NCBI RefSeq assembly: GCF_027484705.1
Contig: NZ_JAIXSL010000007.1
Location: 1 to 64,000, forward strand
Source of the DNA: Flavobacterium sp.
Lineage (GTDB): Bacteria > Bacteroidota > Bacteroidia > Flavobacteriales > Flavobacteriaceae
Length of the DNA stretch: 64,000 nt
Direction of reading: 5' to 3'
This document shows positions 32,690 through 42,231 of the stretch, piece by piece. A model generated the notes under the pieces. That model did no database searches. It was not told the DNA's origin and was given only the letters and a program-made list of their open reading frames with translations. Positions within the stretch are counted from its first letter, which is position 1; every line of letters starts with the position of its first letter. A program made the translations under genes and the position numbers.

Positions 32690-34669
32690 ATGACTTTTCA
32701 AGAACAAATACAACAAGGAATTCCAGCCGTTTTGCCACAACCCAAACCTTTCGATGCCACGATCAACCACGCACCGAAACGCAAAGAAATCCTTTCAACT
32801 GAAGAAAAAAAATTAGCACTGCGCAACGCCTTACGCTATTTCGATGCGAAACACCACGCCGAATTGCTGCCGGAATTTGCCAGCGAACTCGAAACCTACG
32901 GACGCATTTATATGTACCGTTTTCGTCCCGATTATAAAATATACGCACGTCCGATTTCCGAATACCCGGGAAAATGCGAACAAGCAAAAGCCATTATGCT
33001 CATGATCCAAAACAATTTAGATTATGCCGTGGCACAACATCCGCACGAATTGATTACTTATGGTGGCAACGGTGCTGTGTTCTCCAATTGGGCGCAATAC
33101 CTTTTGACGATGCAATACTTGTCCGAAATGACCGAAGAGCAAACGCTCGCGATGTATTCGGGCCACCCGATGGGATTGTTCCCATCACACAAAGACGCCC
33201 CAAGAGTGGTTGTCACTAACGGTATGATGATTCCGAATTATTCAAAACCAGACGATTGGGAAAAATTCAATGCTTTGGGCGTTTCGCAATACGGGCAGAT
33301 GACTGCCGGAAGTTATATGTACATCGGCCCGCAAGGCATCGTACACGGAACAACGATTACCGTTTTAAACGGTTTCAGAAAAATAAAAAAATCCCCGAAA
33401 GGCGGCTTGTTCGTCACTTCAGGTTTGGGCGGTATGTCGGGCGCACAACCCAAAGCCGGAAACATTGCGGGTTGCGTCACCGTTTGCGCCGAAGTCAATC
33501 CAAAAATCACACATATCAGACATTCGCAAGGTTGGATTAATGAAGTCATAGAAGATATTAACGAACTCGTACCGCGTGTCAAAAAAGCACTTGAAAACCA
33601 AGAAGTAGTTTCGATTGCTTATCTCGGCAATGTCGTCGATATTTGGGAACGTTTCGACGCCGAAAACCTCCACATCGATTTGGGTTCTGACCAGACTTCG
33701 TTACACAATCCTTGGGCAGGCGGTTATTATCCTGTCGGAATTTCATTTGACGAAGCCAACACTTTAATGGCAGAAAACCCCGAACTGTTCAGACAAAAAG
33801 TGCAGGAAACTTTACGCCGACATACCACAGCCATCAACAAACACACCGCAAAAGGCACTTATTTCTTCGATTACGGAAATGCCTTTCTACTCGAAGCTTC
33901 GCGCGCCGGAGCCGATATCATGGCCGAAAACCACATCGATTTCCGTTATCCGAGTTATGTGCAGGACATTATGGGCCCGATGTGTTTCGACTACGGATTT
34001 GGGCCGTTCCGTTGGGTTTGCGCTTCCGGGAAACCAGAAGATTTAGCTAAAACCGATGCGATTGCCTGTGCTGTTTTAGAGGAAATGGCGAGAACCGCAC
34101 CACCAGAAATCCAGCAACAAATGCAGGACAACATCCAATGGATTAAAGGCGCGCAGGAAAACAAACTCGTCGTAGGTTCCCAAGCGAGGATTCTCTACGC
34201 CGATGCCGAAGGTCGCGTCAAAATTGCCGAAGCGTTCAACCAAGCGATTGCGAAAGGCGAGATTGGTTATGTCATTTTAGGCCGCGACCATCACGACGTT
34301 TCAGGAACAGATTCACCTTACAGAGAGACTTCCAATATTTATGACGGTTCGAGATTTACGGCCGATATGGCGATACAAAATGTGATTGGCGACAGCTTCC
34401 GCGGCGCCACTTGGGTTTCAATCCACAACGGAGGCGGTGTCGGTTGGGGCGAAGTGATTAATGGCGGTTTTGGGATGGTACTCGACGGTTCTGCTGATGC
34501 TTCAAGACGCTTGCAGTCGATGTTGTTTTGGGACGTCAATAACGGAATTTCTAGAAGAAGCTGGGCGAGAAACGAAGGTGCGATTTTCGCCATCAAACGC
34601 GCGATGGAAACGCAGCCTTTGCTCAAAGTCACGCTGCCAAATCAAGTGGATGATGCGTTATTGGGTTGA
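32690..34669 (+). CDS. hutU: Urocanate hydratase
   Basis: A 659-residue urocanase, second enzyme of histidine degradation, turning urocanate into imidazolone propionate with bound NAD. Landmarks are the N-terminal LITYGGNGAVFSNWAQY, PMGLFPSHKDAPRVVVTNGM, GGLFVTSGLGGMSGAQPKAG (NAD-binding glycines, about residues 234-253) and the C-terminal FRGATWVSIHNGGGVGWGEV followed by GFGMVLDG. It is about 100 residues longer than the Pseudomonas enzyme and resembles the long eukaryote-like form found in Bacteroidota. No other hut gene is in the window. Confidence 0.95.
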   Translation: MTFQEQIQQGIPAVLPQPKPFDATINHAPKRKEILSTEEKKLALRNALRYFDAKHHAELLPEFASELETYGRIYMYRFRPDYKIYARPISEYPGKCEQAKAIMLMIQNNLDYAVAQHPHELITYGGNGAVFSNWAQYLLTMQYLSEMTEEQTLAMYSGHPMGLFPSHKDAPRVVVTNGMMIPNYSKPDDWEKFNALGVSQYGQMTAGSYMYIGPQGIVHGTTITVLNGFRKIKKSPKGGLFVTSGLGGMSGAQPKAGNIAGCVTVCAEVNPKITHIRHSQGWINEVIEDINELVPRVKKALENQEVVSIAYLGNVVDIWERFDAENLHIDLGSDQTSLHNPWAGGYYPVGISFDEANTLMAENPELFRQKVQETLRRHTTAINKHTAKGTYFFDYGNAFLLEASRAGADIMAENHIDFRYPSYVQDIMGPMCFDYGFGPFRWVCASGKPEDLAKTDAIACAVLEEMARTAPPEIQQQMQDNIQWIKGAQENKLVVGSQARILYADAEGRVKIAEAFNQAIAKGEIGYVILGRDHHDVSGTDSPYRETSNIYDGSRFTADMAIQNVIGDSFRGATWVSIHNGGGVGWGEVINGGFGMVLDGSADASRRLQSMLFWDVNNGISRRSWARNEGAIFAIKRAMETQPLLKVTLPNQVDDALLG

Positions 34670-34793
34670 TTGATTTTCCTAGTTTGAGTTTTTTGGTTTT
34701 TCAACTGTTAAACTATTGAGAAAGACGGTTTTTGTTTTGCCGATTTCACTAATTTTGAATGGCTTTAGCCCTGAAATTAAAAAAATCTGCAAA

Positions 34794-35324
34794 ATGAAAA
34801 CACTAAAAATCCTACCCGTACTTTTATTCCTGTTGGCTGGCTGTAGCTCCGTGCATGTCAACACCGATTACGACAAGAAAGTCGATTTTTCGCAATATAA
34901 AACTTACGCCTACTATAAAACCGGCATCGATAAAGTGGAGATTTCTGATCTCGACAAGAAAAGAATCCTGCGCTCGATTGATGAAGTGATGCTCGCCAAA
35001 GGATTCACCAAAAGCGACACTCCGGATTTGCTGATCAACATCAATGCGAAAGCGGAGAAAAACGTCAACGTCAGTCAGTTTTCCATGGGTTACGGCTACG
35101 GTTGGGGAATGGGTTGGAGCCCGTATTGGGGAAGTACCACGAATCTTTCCTCATCAACTGATGGCATTCTGACGATTGACCTCATTGATGCCAAACAAAA
35201 AGAACTCATCTGGCAAGGCGAAGGCATTGGCTATCTGACGAAAAACATGGATGAAAAAGACGAAAACATCAAAGAATTCGTGACCAAGATCTTGGCACAA
35301 TATCCGCCGGGACAGAAAAAATAG
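34794..35324 (+). CDS. DUF4136 lipoprotein
   Basis: A 176-residue protein from ATG 34794 with lipoprotein signal MKTLKILPVLLFLLAGC and lipid Cys17. The mature part starts SSVHVNTDYDKKVDFSQYKTYAYY and contains IDEVMLAKGFTKSDTPDLLININAKAEK and the Gly/Tyr/Trp-rich YGYGWGMGWSPYWG, then GILTIDLIDAKQKELIWQGEG. This order is typical of DUF4136 envelope lipoproteins. The upstream ATG at 34716 is rejected because it adds 26 residues before the signal. TAATTTTG lies upstream as a possible -7 box. It has its own terminator. Confidence 0.82.
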   Translation: MKTLKILPVLLFLLAGCSSVHVNTDYDKKVDFSQYKTYAYYKTGIDKVEISDLDKKRILRSIDEVMLAKGFTKSDTPDLLININAKAEKNVNVSQFSMGYGYGWGMGWSPYWGSTTNLSSSTDGILTIDLIDAKQKELIWQGEGIGYLTKNMDEKDENIKEFVTKILAQYPPGQKK

Positions 35325-35342
35325 TTGTCATTAAAAAAGTAG

Positions 35343-35370
35343 AACCGCAATGTAATGTTGCGGTTTTTTT
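35343..35370 (+). terminator. Terminator behind the DUF4136 gene
   Basis: AACCGCAA (35343-35350), a 7 nt loop and TTGCGGTT followed by T residues to 35370. It lies 18 bp after the stop codon. Confidence 0.88.
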
Positions 35371-35382
35371 ATGGAACCCAAT

Positions 35383-35534
35383 GCCCTAGCCCGGATGGCA
35401 GTGGAAAGCTTTTTGCGAAAGCGGTTTTGTTTTTCTTGTTGACGCAACGCGACCGGCGGAAGCGCTTTCGGGAACTTTAGCAAAACAAACCGATTTTGTG
35501 AAAACTTGCAATGGACAGCCGGAATAGCTCCTGA
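35383..35534 (+). repeat. Dispersed palindromic element, family 1 (long copy)
   Basis: It starts GCCCTAGCCCGGATGGCAGTGG and ends CCGGAATAGCTCCTGA, directly touching the stop codon of the thioesterase gene (35535). The interior differs from the short copies: two arms with AAAGC...GCGGTTTTGTTTT and AACAAACCGATTTTG can pair. Confidence 0.72.
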
Positions 35535-35978
35535 CTATTGGTAACCAATTTTTTCCGTCAGTTCCATTTTGCTTTTCATGAAATTTCCGGAACCGCGACC
35601 TACTTCCCTACCTTTCTCGTCGTATAAAATTGAATCAGCGATGAACAGGTTTTTGGATTTGAATTTGACTTCGCCCACAGCCTTTATCAATCCATTTGTC
35701 ACAGGTCGCAACAGCTGGATATTGAACGACACGGTGTAAACAAAAACATCTTTCACAATCGAATTTACCGCGAAAAAAGCCGCGTCATCAAGCATTTTGA
35801 AATAAACCGAACCGTGAATCGCATACGCAGCGTGAAAATATTTATCTTCAACTTTTAACGTAAGTTCCGCTTTCTCGTCTGAAACCTTTAAGGTAATTCC
35901 GTTGTATATTTCGGTGTTGACCGGCGCGGACAAATACATCCGCTCAAGTTTTCTATGATGCTCGTTTGAAGTTTCCAT
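35535..35978 (-). CDS. PaaI-family hotdog thioesterase
   Basis: A 147-residue hotdog-fold protein of the PaaI-type thioesterase family. The central HAAYAIHGSVYFKMLDDAAFFAVNS (positions ~49-73) has the HGG/HGS-like catalytic turn and the acidic residue used for activation of water, followed by the strands YTVSFNIQLLRPVTNGLIKAVGEV. It should hydrolyse an acyl-CoA. It is the last gene of the branched-chain catabolism group, 17 bp behind the fused E1 gene. The true PaaI of the phenylacetate route is more likely the protein at 46121-46528. Confidence 0.8.
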   Translation of the reverse strand: METSNEHHRKLERMYLSAPVNTEIYNGITLKVSDEKAELTLKVEDKYFHAAYAIHGSVYFKMLDDAAFFAVNSIVKDVFVYTVSFNIQLLRPVTNGLIKAVGEVKFKSKNLFIADSILYDEKGREVGRGSGNFMKSKMELTEKIGYQ

Positions 35979-35995
35979 TTTTTTTGGAATTAGGG

Positions 35996-38065
35996 TTAAT
36001 AGCCCAACAGTTCGTCCATTTTGGCGCGGACTTTATCGGCATTCGGAACCATCGTTTGCTCTAAAGTCATATTGAGCGGAATCGCGGGCATATTTTCCGA
36101 ACCTATCACCATGACCGGCGCATCGAGATGGCGGAAACATTTTTCCTGGATCATTCCTGCTAAACTTCTTGCAAAGGAATTGTTCGTCGGCTCTTCTGTG
36201 ACGATTAAGCACTTTTTAGCTTTCTTTACGGATTTTAAAATCGTTTCCTCATCGAGCGGAAATAAGGTTCTCAAATCGATGATTTCGACTTGTTCTTTGA
36301 TATCCGCCGAAGCATTGAGCGCCCAATGTACGCCCATGCCGTAAGTAATGACTGAAATGGTTTCTTGCTGATCTTGCGGCCAGATTTCCTGAACGGTATT
36401 GGCTTGACCGAAAGGCAAGATATAATCTTCAGAAGGTTCGTTGACACGCGCGGCGTCGGTGCCTTTGACTTTACTCCAATACAAGCCTTTATGCTCTAAA
36501 ATCACTACCGGATTTGGGTCGTAATATGCTGCTTTTAGCAAACCTTTCAAATCCGCACCATTGCTCGGATAGGCAATTTTGATTCCGCGAATATTCGTCA
36601 ACACACTTTCGACTGAAGAAGAATGATAAGGGCCGCCGCTGCCATAAGCGCCAATCGGCACACGAAGAATCATGCTTACCGGCCATTTACCATTAGTTAG
36701 ATATGAAGAACGGCTGACTTCCGTAAACAACTGGTTCAATCCCGGCCAGATGTAATCCGCGAACTGCACCTCAACAATCGGCTTCAATCCAACAGCCGAC
36801 ATTCCAACGGTTGAACCTACAATAAACGCTTCCTGAATCGGCGTATTGAACACACGTTCGTCGCCAAATTTCTGCGCCAACGTTGCGGCTTCTCTAAACA
36901 CACCGCCTAAACGTCCGCCTACGTCTTGTCCGTAAAGCAAACATTCAGGATGTTTTTTCATGAGTTCTTCAACGGCAAACAACGCGCAATCGACCATGAC
37001 GACTTTGTCTTCGCGCTCGGGATTGCGTTCTCCGACTTCTTCTGTAATCGTGGTTGGCGCAAAATCATGCGTAAACAAATCTTCAGGTTTCGGATCTTCT
37101 GCTAATAAGGCTTTATTGTAATCGGCAAGTACTTTCGCCACTGCCGTATCGTTTATTTTTTGAATTTCATCTTTAGTAAATCCAGCGTCGAACAATTGCT
37201 TCATCAGCACTGGAAACGGATCACGCAATTGCGCTTCTTCAAGATCATCACGGTACCATTCCATCCGAACACCTGAAGTATGATGATTCAATAAAGGCAC
37301 TTTTGCATGTACTAAAAACGGTCGGCGTTCCGTGCGCATCGTTTCCAACGCTTTTTGAATCGCTAAATAACTTTCGGTGAAATTCGCACCGTCAATCGAA
37401 ATCGCTTCAATGCCATGAAATCCTTTGGCATATTCAAATGCATTTTGAGCTCGGGTTTCTTTCGCATTTGCGGAAATATCCCAACCGTTATCCTGCACCA
37501 AATACAAAATCGGAAGTTGCTTCAAAGCCGCCATTTGGAATGCTTCGGCCACTTCGCCTTCTGTCACCGATGCATCGCCTAACGAACAAACTACAATCGG
37601 TTTTTGCTGATTTCTATCTTCAATGCCGATATTTTCTTTATACCAAAATCCCATCGCAGCTCCCGTTGCAGGAATCGCTTGCATCCCAGTCGCTGAAGAT
37701 TGGTGTGGAATTTTAGGTTTATCCGCATCGCGCAAACTTGGGTGGCAATAATAAGTTCTTCCACCCGAAAACGGATCGTCGCGTTTCGCCATCAATTGCA
37801 ACATCAGGTCGTAAGGTTGCATTCCAATACCCAACAACATAGAATCGTCGCGGTAATACGGAAACGCATAATCCTGCGGCAACAACTGCATCGCGAGCGC
37901 AATCTGAATCGCTTCATGACCGCGTGAAGTCGCATGCACGTATTTCGAAACCACTTTAAAGTTTTCCTCGTACAGTTCCGTCATCGCTTTGGCGGTCGCC
38001 ATCGTCGCAAACGCTTTTTCTAAAATGATCTTGTTCAATGTCTTATCTAATACTTCCATTTGCAT
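35996..38065 (-). CDS. Branched-chain 2-oxoacid dehydrogenase E1, alpha and beta fused
   Basis: A 689-residue protein from ATG 38065 (MQMEVLDKTLNK); an ATG two codons later is also possible. Residues ~15-330 are the E1 alpha part with the thiamine diphosphate motif GDASVTEGEVAEAFQMAALKQLP ... VQDN; residues ~350-689 are the E1 beta part with LYGQDVGGRLGGVFREAATLAQ and the C-terminal EPTNNSFARSLAG. Separate subunits are usual elsewhere; the fusion is common in Bacteroidota. It should oxidatively decarboxylate the 2-oxo acids of Val, Leu and Ile, with the E2 at 39259-40557. ilvE lies between them; the E3 is not in the window. Confidence 0.92.
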   Translation of the reverse strand: MQMEVLDKTLNKIILEKAFATMATAKAMTELYEENFKVVSKYVHATSRGHEAIQIALAMQLLPQDYAFPYYRDDSMLLGIGMQPYDLMLQLMAKRDDPFSGGRTYYCHPSLRDADKPKIPHQSSATGMQAIPATGAAMGFWYKENIGIEDRNQQKPIVVCSLGDASVTEGEVAEAFQMAALKQLPILYLVQDNGWDISANAKETRAQNAFEYAKGFHGIEAISIDGANFTESYLAIQKALETMRTERRPFLVHAKVPLLNHHTSGVRMEWYRDDLEEAQLRDPFPVLMKQLFDAGFTKDEIQKINDTAVAKVLADYNKALLAEDPKPEDLFTHDFAPTTITEEVGERNPEREDKVVMVDCALFAVEELMKKHPECLLYGQDVGGRLGGVFREAATLAQKFGDERVFNTPIQEAFIVGSTVGMSAVGLKPIVEVQFADYIWPGLNQLFTEVSRSSYLTNGKWPVSMILRVPIGAYGSGGPYHSSSVESVLTNIRGIKIAYPSNGADLKGLLKAAYYDPNPVVILEHKGLYWSKVKGTDAARVNEPSEDYILPFGQANTVQEIWPQDQQETISVITYGMGVHWALNASADIKEQVEIIDLRTLFPLDEETILKSVKKAKKCLIVTEEPTNNSFARSLAGMIQEKCFRHLDAPVMVIGSENMPAIPLNMTLEQTMVPNADKVRAKMDELLGY

Positions 38066-38176
38066 TTTTATTAGGAGCCGGGAACCTGCTATCATTCCAA
38101 TCTTTTTTGTTTTATTGATGTCCTTCCTAAGAATGGAAATTTCTAAAACAAAAAAGGATTTTCCCTTCTATCAGGG

Positions 38177-39247
38177 CTAGGCTTTTACGGTCGAATCCAC
38201 TTCTACAATCCATCCGAATTTATCTTCAATTTTCTGTGTTTTGATTCCGTCCATCGTGGCTTTGATTTCTTTGCCAACCGGAGCATCAACTGGAAAAGTA
38301 ATCTTGATGTCTTTATATCCGATTTCTTCCACCGGCGCAATCGACACGGCGGTTCCGGCTCCGAAGGCTTCTTCCAAAGTACCGTTTTCAAAAGCTTCGA
38401 CAATCTCTTTCATCGAAACCGGTCTTTCGGTCACTTCAAATCCTTTGTCGCGCAACAAATCGATGACGCTCAATCTTGTGATACCATTCAATACAGAACC
38501 ACCGAGATTCGGCGTGATGAATTTTCCAGCAATCTTGAAGAAAATGTTCATCGTTCCGACTTCCTGCACATATTCAAAATCACGCGCATCAAGCCACAAC
38601 ACCTGGTCGTAACCTTTGGCTTTAGCAATTTCTGTCGGGCGAATTGCGGCGGCGTAATTGCCTGCAGCTTTGGCTTCTCCGGTTCCTCCATTGGCGGCGC
38701 GGATGTATTGGGTTTCCGCCCACAACTTGATCGGTTTGCTGAAAAACGGACCGCTTGGCGAAGCGAAAATGATGAATTTATATTTGGTCGCGGCGCGCAT
38801 TCCGATAAACGCTTCGTCGGCGTACATAAACGGACGCAAATATAAAGCGCTACCATCGTGTGTTGGAATCCAATCTTTTTCAATGGCAACCAATCGCTTC
38901 AAGCCTTCAACGAACAAATCTTCAGGAAACGCAGGCATTCCCATACGATCGGCGCTGAAATTCAAACGTTTCGCATTCTGATCCGGACGAAACAACAACG
39001 GCGTGTTTTCTTTTCCGAGCGTCGCTTTCAAGCCTTCGAAAATCGCTTGTCCGTAATGCAACGCCATCGCTGCCGGGTGCGTCGGAATCAATTCCATAGG
39101 TTCAATGCGCGGGTTGTTCCATTGGCCGTTTTCGAAATCGCAGATGAACATGTGATCGGTAAAAGCCAATCCCATCGCGATATTGTTGATGTCGATTTCT
39201 TTAGCTCTCGAACTGTGCTTGATGGTTTCCTTAATATTGTAAAGCAT
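38177..39247 (-). CDS. ilvE: Branched-chain amino acid aminotransferase
   Basis: A 356-residue fold-type IV PLP enzyme. Landmarks are AMALHYGQAIFEGLKA (about residues 59-74), the PLP Lys in GTGEAKAAGNYAAAI, FEYVQEVGTMNIFF and GITRLSVIDLL, with GAGTAVSIAPV near the C-terminus. It removes the amino group of Leu, Ile and Val; the position between the E2 and E1 genes of the branched-chain dehydrogenase points to a catabolic role here. It begins 11 bp behind the E2 gene, so the genes are probably co-transcribed. Confidence 0.94.
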   Translation of the reverse strand: MLYNIKETIKHSSRAKEIDINNIAMGLAFTDHMFICDFENGQWNNPRIEPMELIPTHPAAMALHYGQAIFEGLKATLGKENTPLLFRPDQNAKRLNFSADRMGMPAFPEDLFVEGLKRLVAIEKDWIPTHDGSALYLRPFMYADEAFIGMRAATKYKFIIFASPSGPFFSKPIKLWAETQYIRAANGGTGEAKAAGNYAAAIRPTEIAKAKGYDQVLWLDARDFEYVQEVGTMNIFFKIAGKFITPNLGGSVLNGITRLSVIDLLRDKGFEVTERPVSMKEIVEAFENGTLEEAFGAGTAVSIAPVEEIGYKDIKITFPVDAPVGKEIKATMDGIKTQKIEDKFGWIVEVDSTVKA

Positions 39248-39258
39248 AATCTTGAAAT

Positions 39259-40557
39259 TTACAGGGTTGTGTTGTGGTCAAATTGTTCTAAATAATCGCC
39301 GACTTTTCTTAGGAATGAACCGCCTAAAAACCCGTCAACGACGCGATGGTCAAACGACAGCGAAAGATACATCATACTTCGGATGGCAATCTCATCGCCT
39401 TTTTCGGTCGTGATGACTTCTGGGCGTTTTTTAATAATTCCGAAAGCCAGAATTGCGACTTCAGGTTGGTTTATGATTGGCGTTCCCATAAGGCTTCCGA
39501 ATGTTCCGACGTTTGAAATCGTGAATGTACTGCCTTGCACCTCATCAGGTTTTAATTTATTGTTTCTTGAACTTTCGGCCAAATGATTGACCGTTTTCGC
39601 AAGTTCGTGTAAGTTCTTTTCGTTGGCGTTTTTCACAACAGGAACGATTAAGTTTCCGCTTGGTAAAGCCGTTGCCATTCCGACATTGATGTCTTTGTGG
39701 ACGATGATGTTTTTGCCATCAACCGAAACATTAATTAGTGGAAAATCTGTAATGCCTTTCGCCACGGCATCTACAAAAATTGGCGTGAAAGTTAGTTTTT
39801 CGTTGTGTTTCTTTTGAAAAGCGTCTTTGTTTGCGTTTCGCCATTCGACCAGATTCGTCACATCGACTTCTATATAGGAAGTGACGTGCGGCGAAGTCTG
39901 TTTTGAATACACCATATGGTCGGCAATCATTTTACGCATGCGGTCCATTTCGATGATGCGGTCTTTGCCTTCGGTGAATTGAATTACTGGTTTTGGGTAA
40001 GTGTTTGTCGGTTGTTGGCTGTTGGTTGTCGGTTTGCTCTGGAGCGGATATTTACGATTTTTTAAATAATTAAAAATGTCGCTTTTTTGAATACGCCCGT
40101 CTTTTCCGGAACCTGGAATGCTTTGTACTTCTTCAATCGATAAATTTTCTTTTTGCGCGATGCTGATGATTAGCGGTGAAAGAAACGTATCAGGATTGCT
40201 TTTAAGTGACGCTCTTTCAGCTAACGGATTTTGAGTTTGGAATTTGGCATTTGGAGTTTCATTTTTGACACTTCTCTCCTCAGTTTTCCCAATTGTTATT
40301 TTCTTACCAGATGTTTTGCCATCGGTTTCGATCAAGGCCAACACCTCGCCTACTTTGACAACATCATTTTTCCCAAAACGAATTTCAGTGATGATGCCAC
40401 TGACTGGCGACGGCACTTCACTATCGACTTTATCGGTGGCGACTTCGAGAATCGTTTCTTCCGCATCGACAGTATCGCCCACGTTTTTGAGCCAACTGAT
40501 GATCGTTGCTTCGGAAATGCTTTCGCCCATTTTGGGCATTTTAAATTCTATAATCAT
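39259..40557 (-). CDS. Dihydrolipoamide acyltransferase E2 of a 2-oxoacid dehydrogenase
   Basis: A 432-residue E2. The N-terminal lipoyl domain (residues 1-80) carries Lys43 in VATDKVDSEVPSP, the target of lipoylation by LipB/LipA. A peripheral subunit-binding domain follows (about residues 125-165, SPLIISIAQKENLSIEEVQSIPGSG and GRIQKSDIFNYL), and the catalytic domain ends SFDHRVVDGFLGG with His and Asp. The two linkers are unusual: ETPNAKFQTQNP and SKPTTNSQQPTNTYPKP are encoded by DNA words resembling intergenic repeats. Together with E1 it should form the branched-chain dehydrogenase complex. Confidence 0.92.
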   Translation of the reverse strand: MIIEFKMPKMGESISEATIISWLKNVGDTVDAEETILEVATDKVDSEVPSPVSGIITEIRFGKNDVVKVGEVLALIETDGKTSGKKITIGKTEERSVKNETPNAKFQTQNPLAERASLKSNPDTFLSPLIISIAQKENLSIEEVQSIPGSGKDGRIQKSDIFNYLKNRKYPLQSKPTTNSQQPTNTYPKPVIQFTEGKDRIIEMDRMRKMIADHMVYSKQTSPHVTSYIEVDVTNLVEWRNANKDAFQKKHNEKLTFTPIFVDAVAKGITDFPLINVSVDGKNIIVHKDINVGMATALPSGNLIVPVVKNANEKNLHELAKTVNHLAESSRNNKLKPDEVQGSTFTISNVGTFGSLMGTPIINQPEVAILAFGIIKKRPEVITTEKGDEIAIRSMMYLSLSFDHRVVDGFLGGSFLRKVGDYLEQFDHNTTL

Positions 40558-40679
40558 TGCTGTAAGCCATAAGCTGTAAGCTATAAGCCTTAAAGGCGGT
40601 TACTTACAACGTTTATAATTTCAGGCTGAACCTGACTTAAATCTCAATGCTACTCAGCTTAAAGCCTATTGCTTAAAGC

Positions 40680-41276
40680 TTATTGCTTTCTAAATTCTTC
40701 TAATGTTTTGTAAAATGCTTCTTGTGTCGGACGGTCTTTCGGAATTTCGCGCAAAGGTTCGACGGCTTTGAGTGTTTCGTATAATTCTTTTGGTAATTTC
40801 TGATAAAGTTCCGTGCCTTTGGTTTTCCAGACGATCATTTCATCGGAAACGGTTTTGATAATCACTGCCGGATTTCCCACAACCATTCTTCTGGCCGGAA
40901 TATGCGTTTCAGCTTTGATGAATGCTAGAGCGCCGACAATACATTCATCGCCAATTTCGCAGTCATCCATAATGACGGCATTCATGCCTACGAGGCAATT
41001 CTTTCCGATGTTCGCGCCGTGAATGATGGCGCCGTGTCCGATGTGCGCGCCGGCTTTGAGCGTGATGCTTTTTCCGGGAAACATGTGAATCGTACAGTTT
41101 TCCTGGATGTTACAACCGTCTTCAATGATGATCTCGCCCCAATCTCCCCGAATGGCTGCGCCCGGACCAACATAAACGTCTTTACCGATAATCACGTTTC
41201 CGGTCACCGCAGCTTGTGGATGAATGAAACTGCTTTCGTGGATGACAGGAATGAAACCTTTGAATTCGTATACCAT
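40680..41276 (-). CDS. paaY: PaaY-like gamma-carbonic anhydrase/hexapeptide protein
   Basis: A 198-residue left-handed beta-helix protein from ATG 41276 (MVYEFKGFIPVIHESSF). A longer frame up to 41375 is rejected because its extra residues are unlike the family. The hexapeptide coils run from VIGKDVYVGPGAAIRGDWGEIIIEDGCNIQENC through the His-containing HIGHGAIIHGANIGKNC, with the metal-binding His residues of gamma-carbonic anhydrases. PaaY acts as a CoA-ester thioesterase in the phenylacetate route. It is the last gene of the paa group. Confidence 0.85.
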   Translation of the reverse strand: MVYEFKGFIPVIHESSFIHPQAAVTGNVIIGKDVYVGPGAAIRGDWGEIIIEDGCNIQENCTIHMFPGKSITLKAGAHIGHGAIIHGANIGKNCLVGMNAVIMDDCEIGDECIVGALAFIKAETHIPARRMVVGNPAVIIKTVSDEMIVWKTKGTELYQKLPKELYETLKAVEPLREIPKDRPTQEAFYKTLEEFRKQ

Positions 41277-41368
41277 ATTTTGGACTGTTAGACACGCCTG
41301 CGGCTTAGGACACGCTGCGCTTTTGGATTCGTACTTCTTAATTGAACGCTGTCGGATAATCCGAAAAA

Positions 41369-41410
41369 TTATCAATTATCAATTATCAATTATCAATTAT
41401 CAATTATCAA
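41369..41410. repeat. Heptamer tandem array, 6 units
   Basis: Six exact TTATCAA copies (reverse of the unit at 5852-5907), ending directly at the stop codon of the enoyl-CoA hydratase (41411-41413) and 92 bp before the paaY start. Confidence 0.9.
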
Positions 41411-42163
41411 TTATTTAAACTTTTTTAATGTTTCTTTAGTGAAATCGGACAACACCAATCTTCCACTGATCGCGGCTCTTTCGGCTAATAAGTTGTCCCA
41501 ATCTTCGGTGCCGCGCCAGAATATTTTTTTCATTTCGAGCATGGCTTCGGGATTGTAGGTACATAGATGCTGAGCAAATGCTAGAACGTATTCGTCCATT
41601 TCTTCGATGGTGTCGTGAACTTCTGCGTATAAACCTTTGGCTTGCGCCCACTGGGCATCGTAAAATTTGTTGGCATCGATGGCAATTTGCGACATGGCGG
41701 AAACACCCATTTTTCTTTCGATAGCTGGTGAAACCACAAACGGACCGATGCCTACGTTGAGTTCGCTAAGCTTGATCGCTGCGAATTGGGTTGCCATGCA
41801 ATAATCGGTGGAGGCTGCGATTCCTACTCCGCCTCCGACTGTTTTTCCCTGAATTCTTCCTATGATGAACTTCGGGCATTTTCTCATGGCGTTGATCACG
41901 TTGGCGAATCCTGAGAAGAATACTTTTCCGGTTTCGGGGTCGTTGATGGCGATGAGTTCTTTGAAACTGGCTCCAGCGCAAAAGGTTCGGTCGCCACCGC
42001 TTTGCAAGATGATGACTTTGGCTTCGGGATTGTTGCCGACTTCTGCTATGGTTTGGGCGAGTTGCGCCAATATGTGACCGGGCAAGGAGTTTTGCTCGGG
42101 ATGAAAAAACTCGATGGTGGCGATGTTATTTTCTATGCTATGTTTTACGTAAGCTTCTGTCAT
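41411..42163 (-). CDS. Enoyl-CoA hydratase/isomerase of the paa cluster (PaaF-like)
   Basis: A 250-residue crotonase-fold protein from ATG 42163 (MTEAYVKHSIENNIATIEF). Motifs are the oxyanion-hole segments GDRTFCAGASFKEL (about 59-72) and GRIQGKTVGGGVGIAAS (102-118). The residues after that (AAIKLSELNVGIGPFVVSP) include Glu at the catalytic site. It differs from the PaaG-like gene at 47766. With PaaZ on one side and PaaY on the other it probably provides the hydratase step (PaaF) of the lower pathway, but which crotonase does which step cannot be fixed from sequence alone. Confidence 0.85.
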   Translation of the reverse strand: MTEAYVKHSIENNIATIEFFHPEQNSLPGHILAQLAQTIAEVGNNPEAKVIILQSGGDRTFCAGASFKELIAINDPETGKVFFSGFANVINAMRKCPKFIIGRIQGKTVGGGVGIAASTDYCMATQFAAIKLSELNVGIGPFVVSPAIERKMGVSAMSQIAIDANKFYDAQWAQAKGLYAEVHDTIEEMDEYVLAFAQHLCTYNPEAMLEMKKIFWRGTEDWDNLLAERAAISGRLVLSDFTKETLKKFK

Positions 42164-42231
42164 GATTATTTTTTTGAACGCGGATGACACAGATGATACT
42201 GATTTACGCGGATTTTTTTTCTTTGAATTAC

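Noticed and set aside
35535..35978. Calling this the PaaI of the phenylacetate route
   Set aside because: It lies with the branched-chain genes, while a better PaaI candidate overlaps paaH at 46121-46528.
41277..41375. Longer N-terminus for the PaaY-like protein
   Set aside because: The extra residues are rich in Lys and Ser with no family similarity; the ATG at 41276 begins the conserved MVYEF region.
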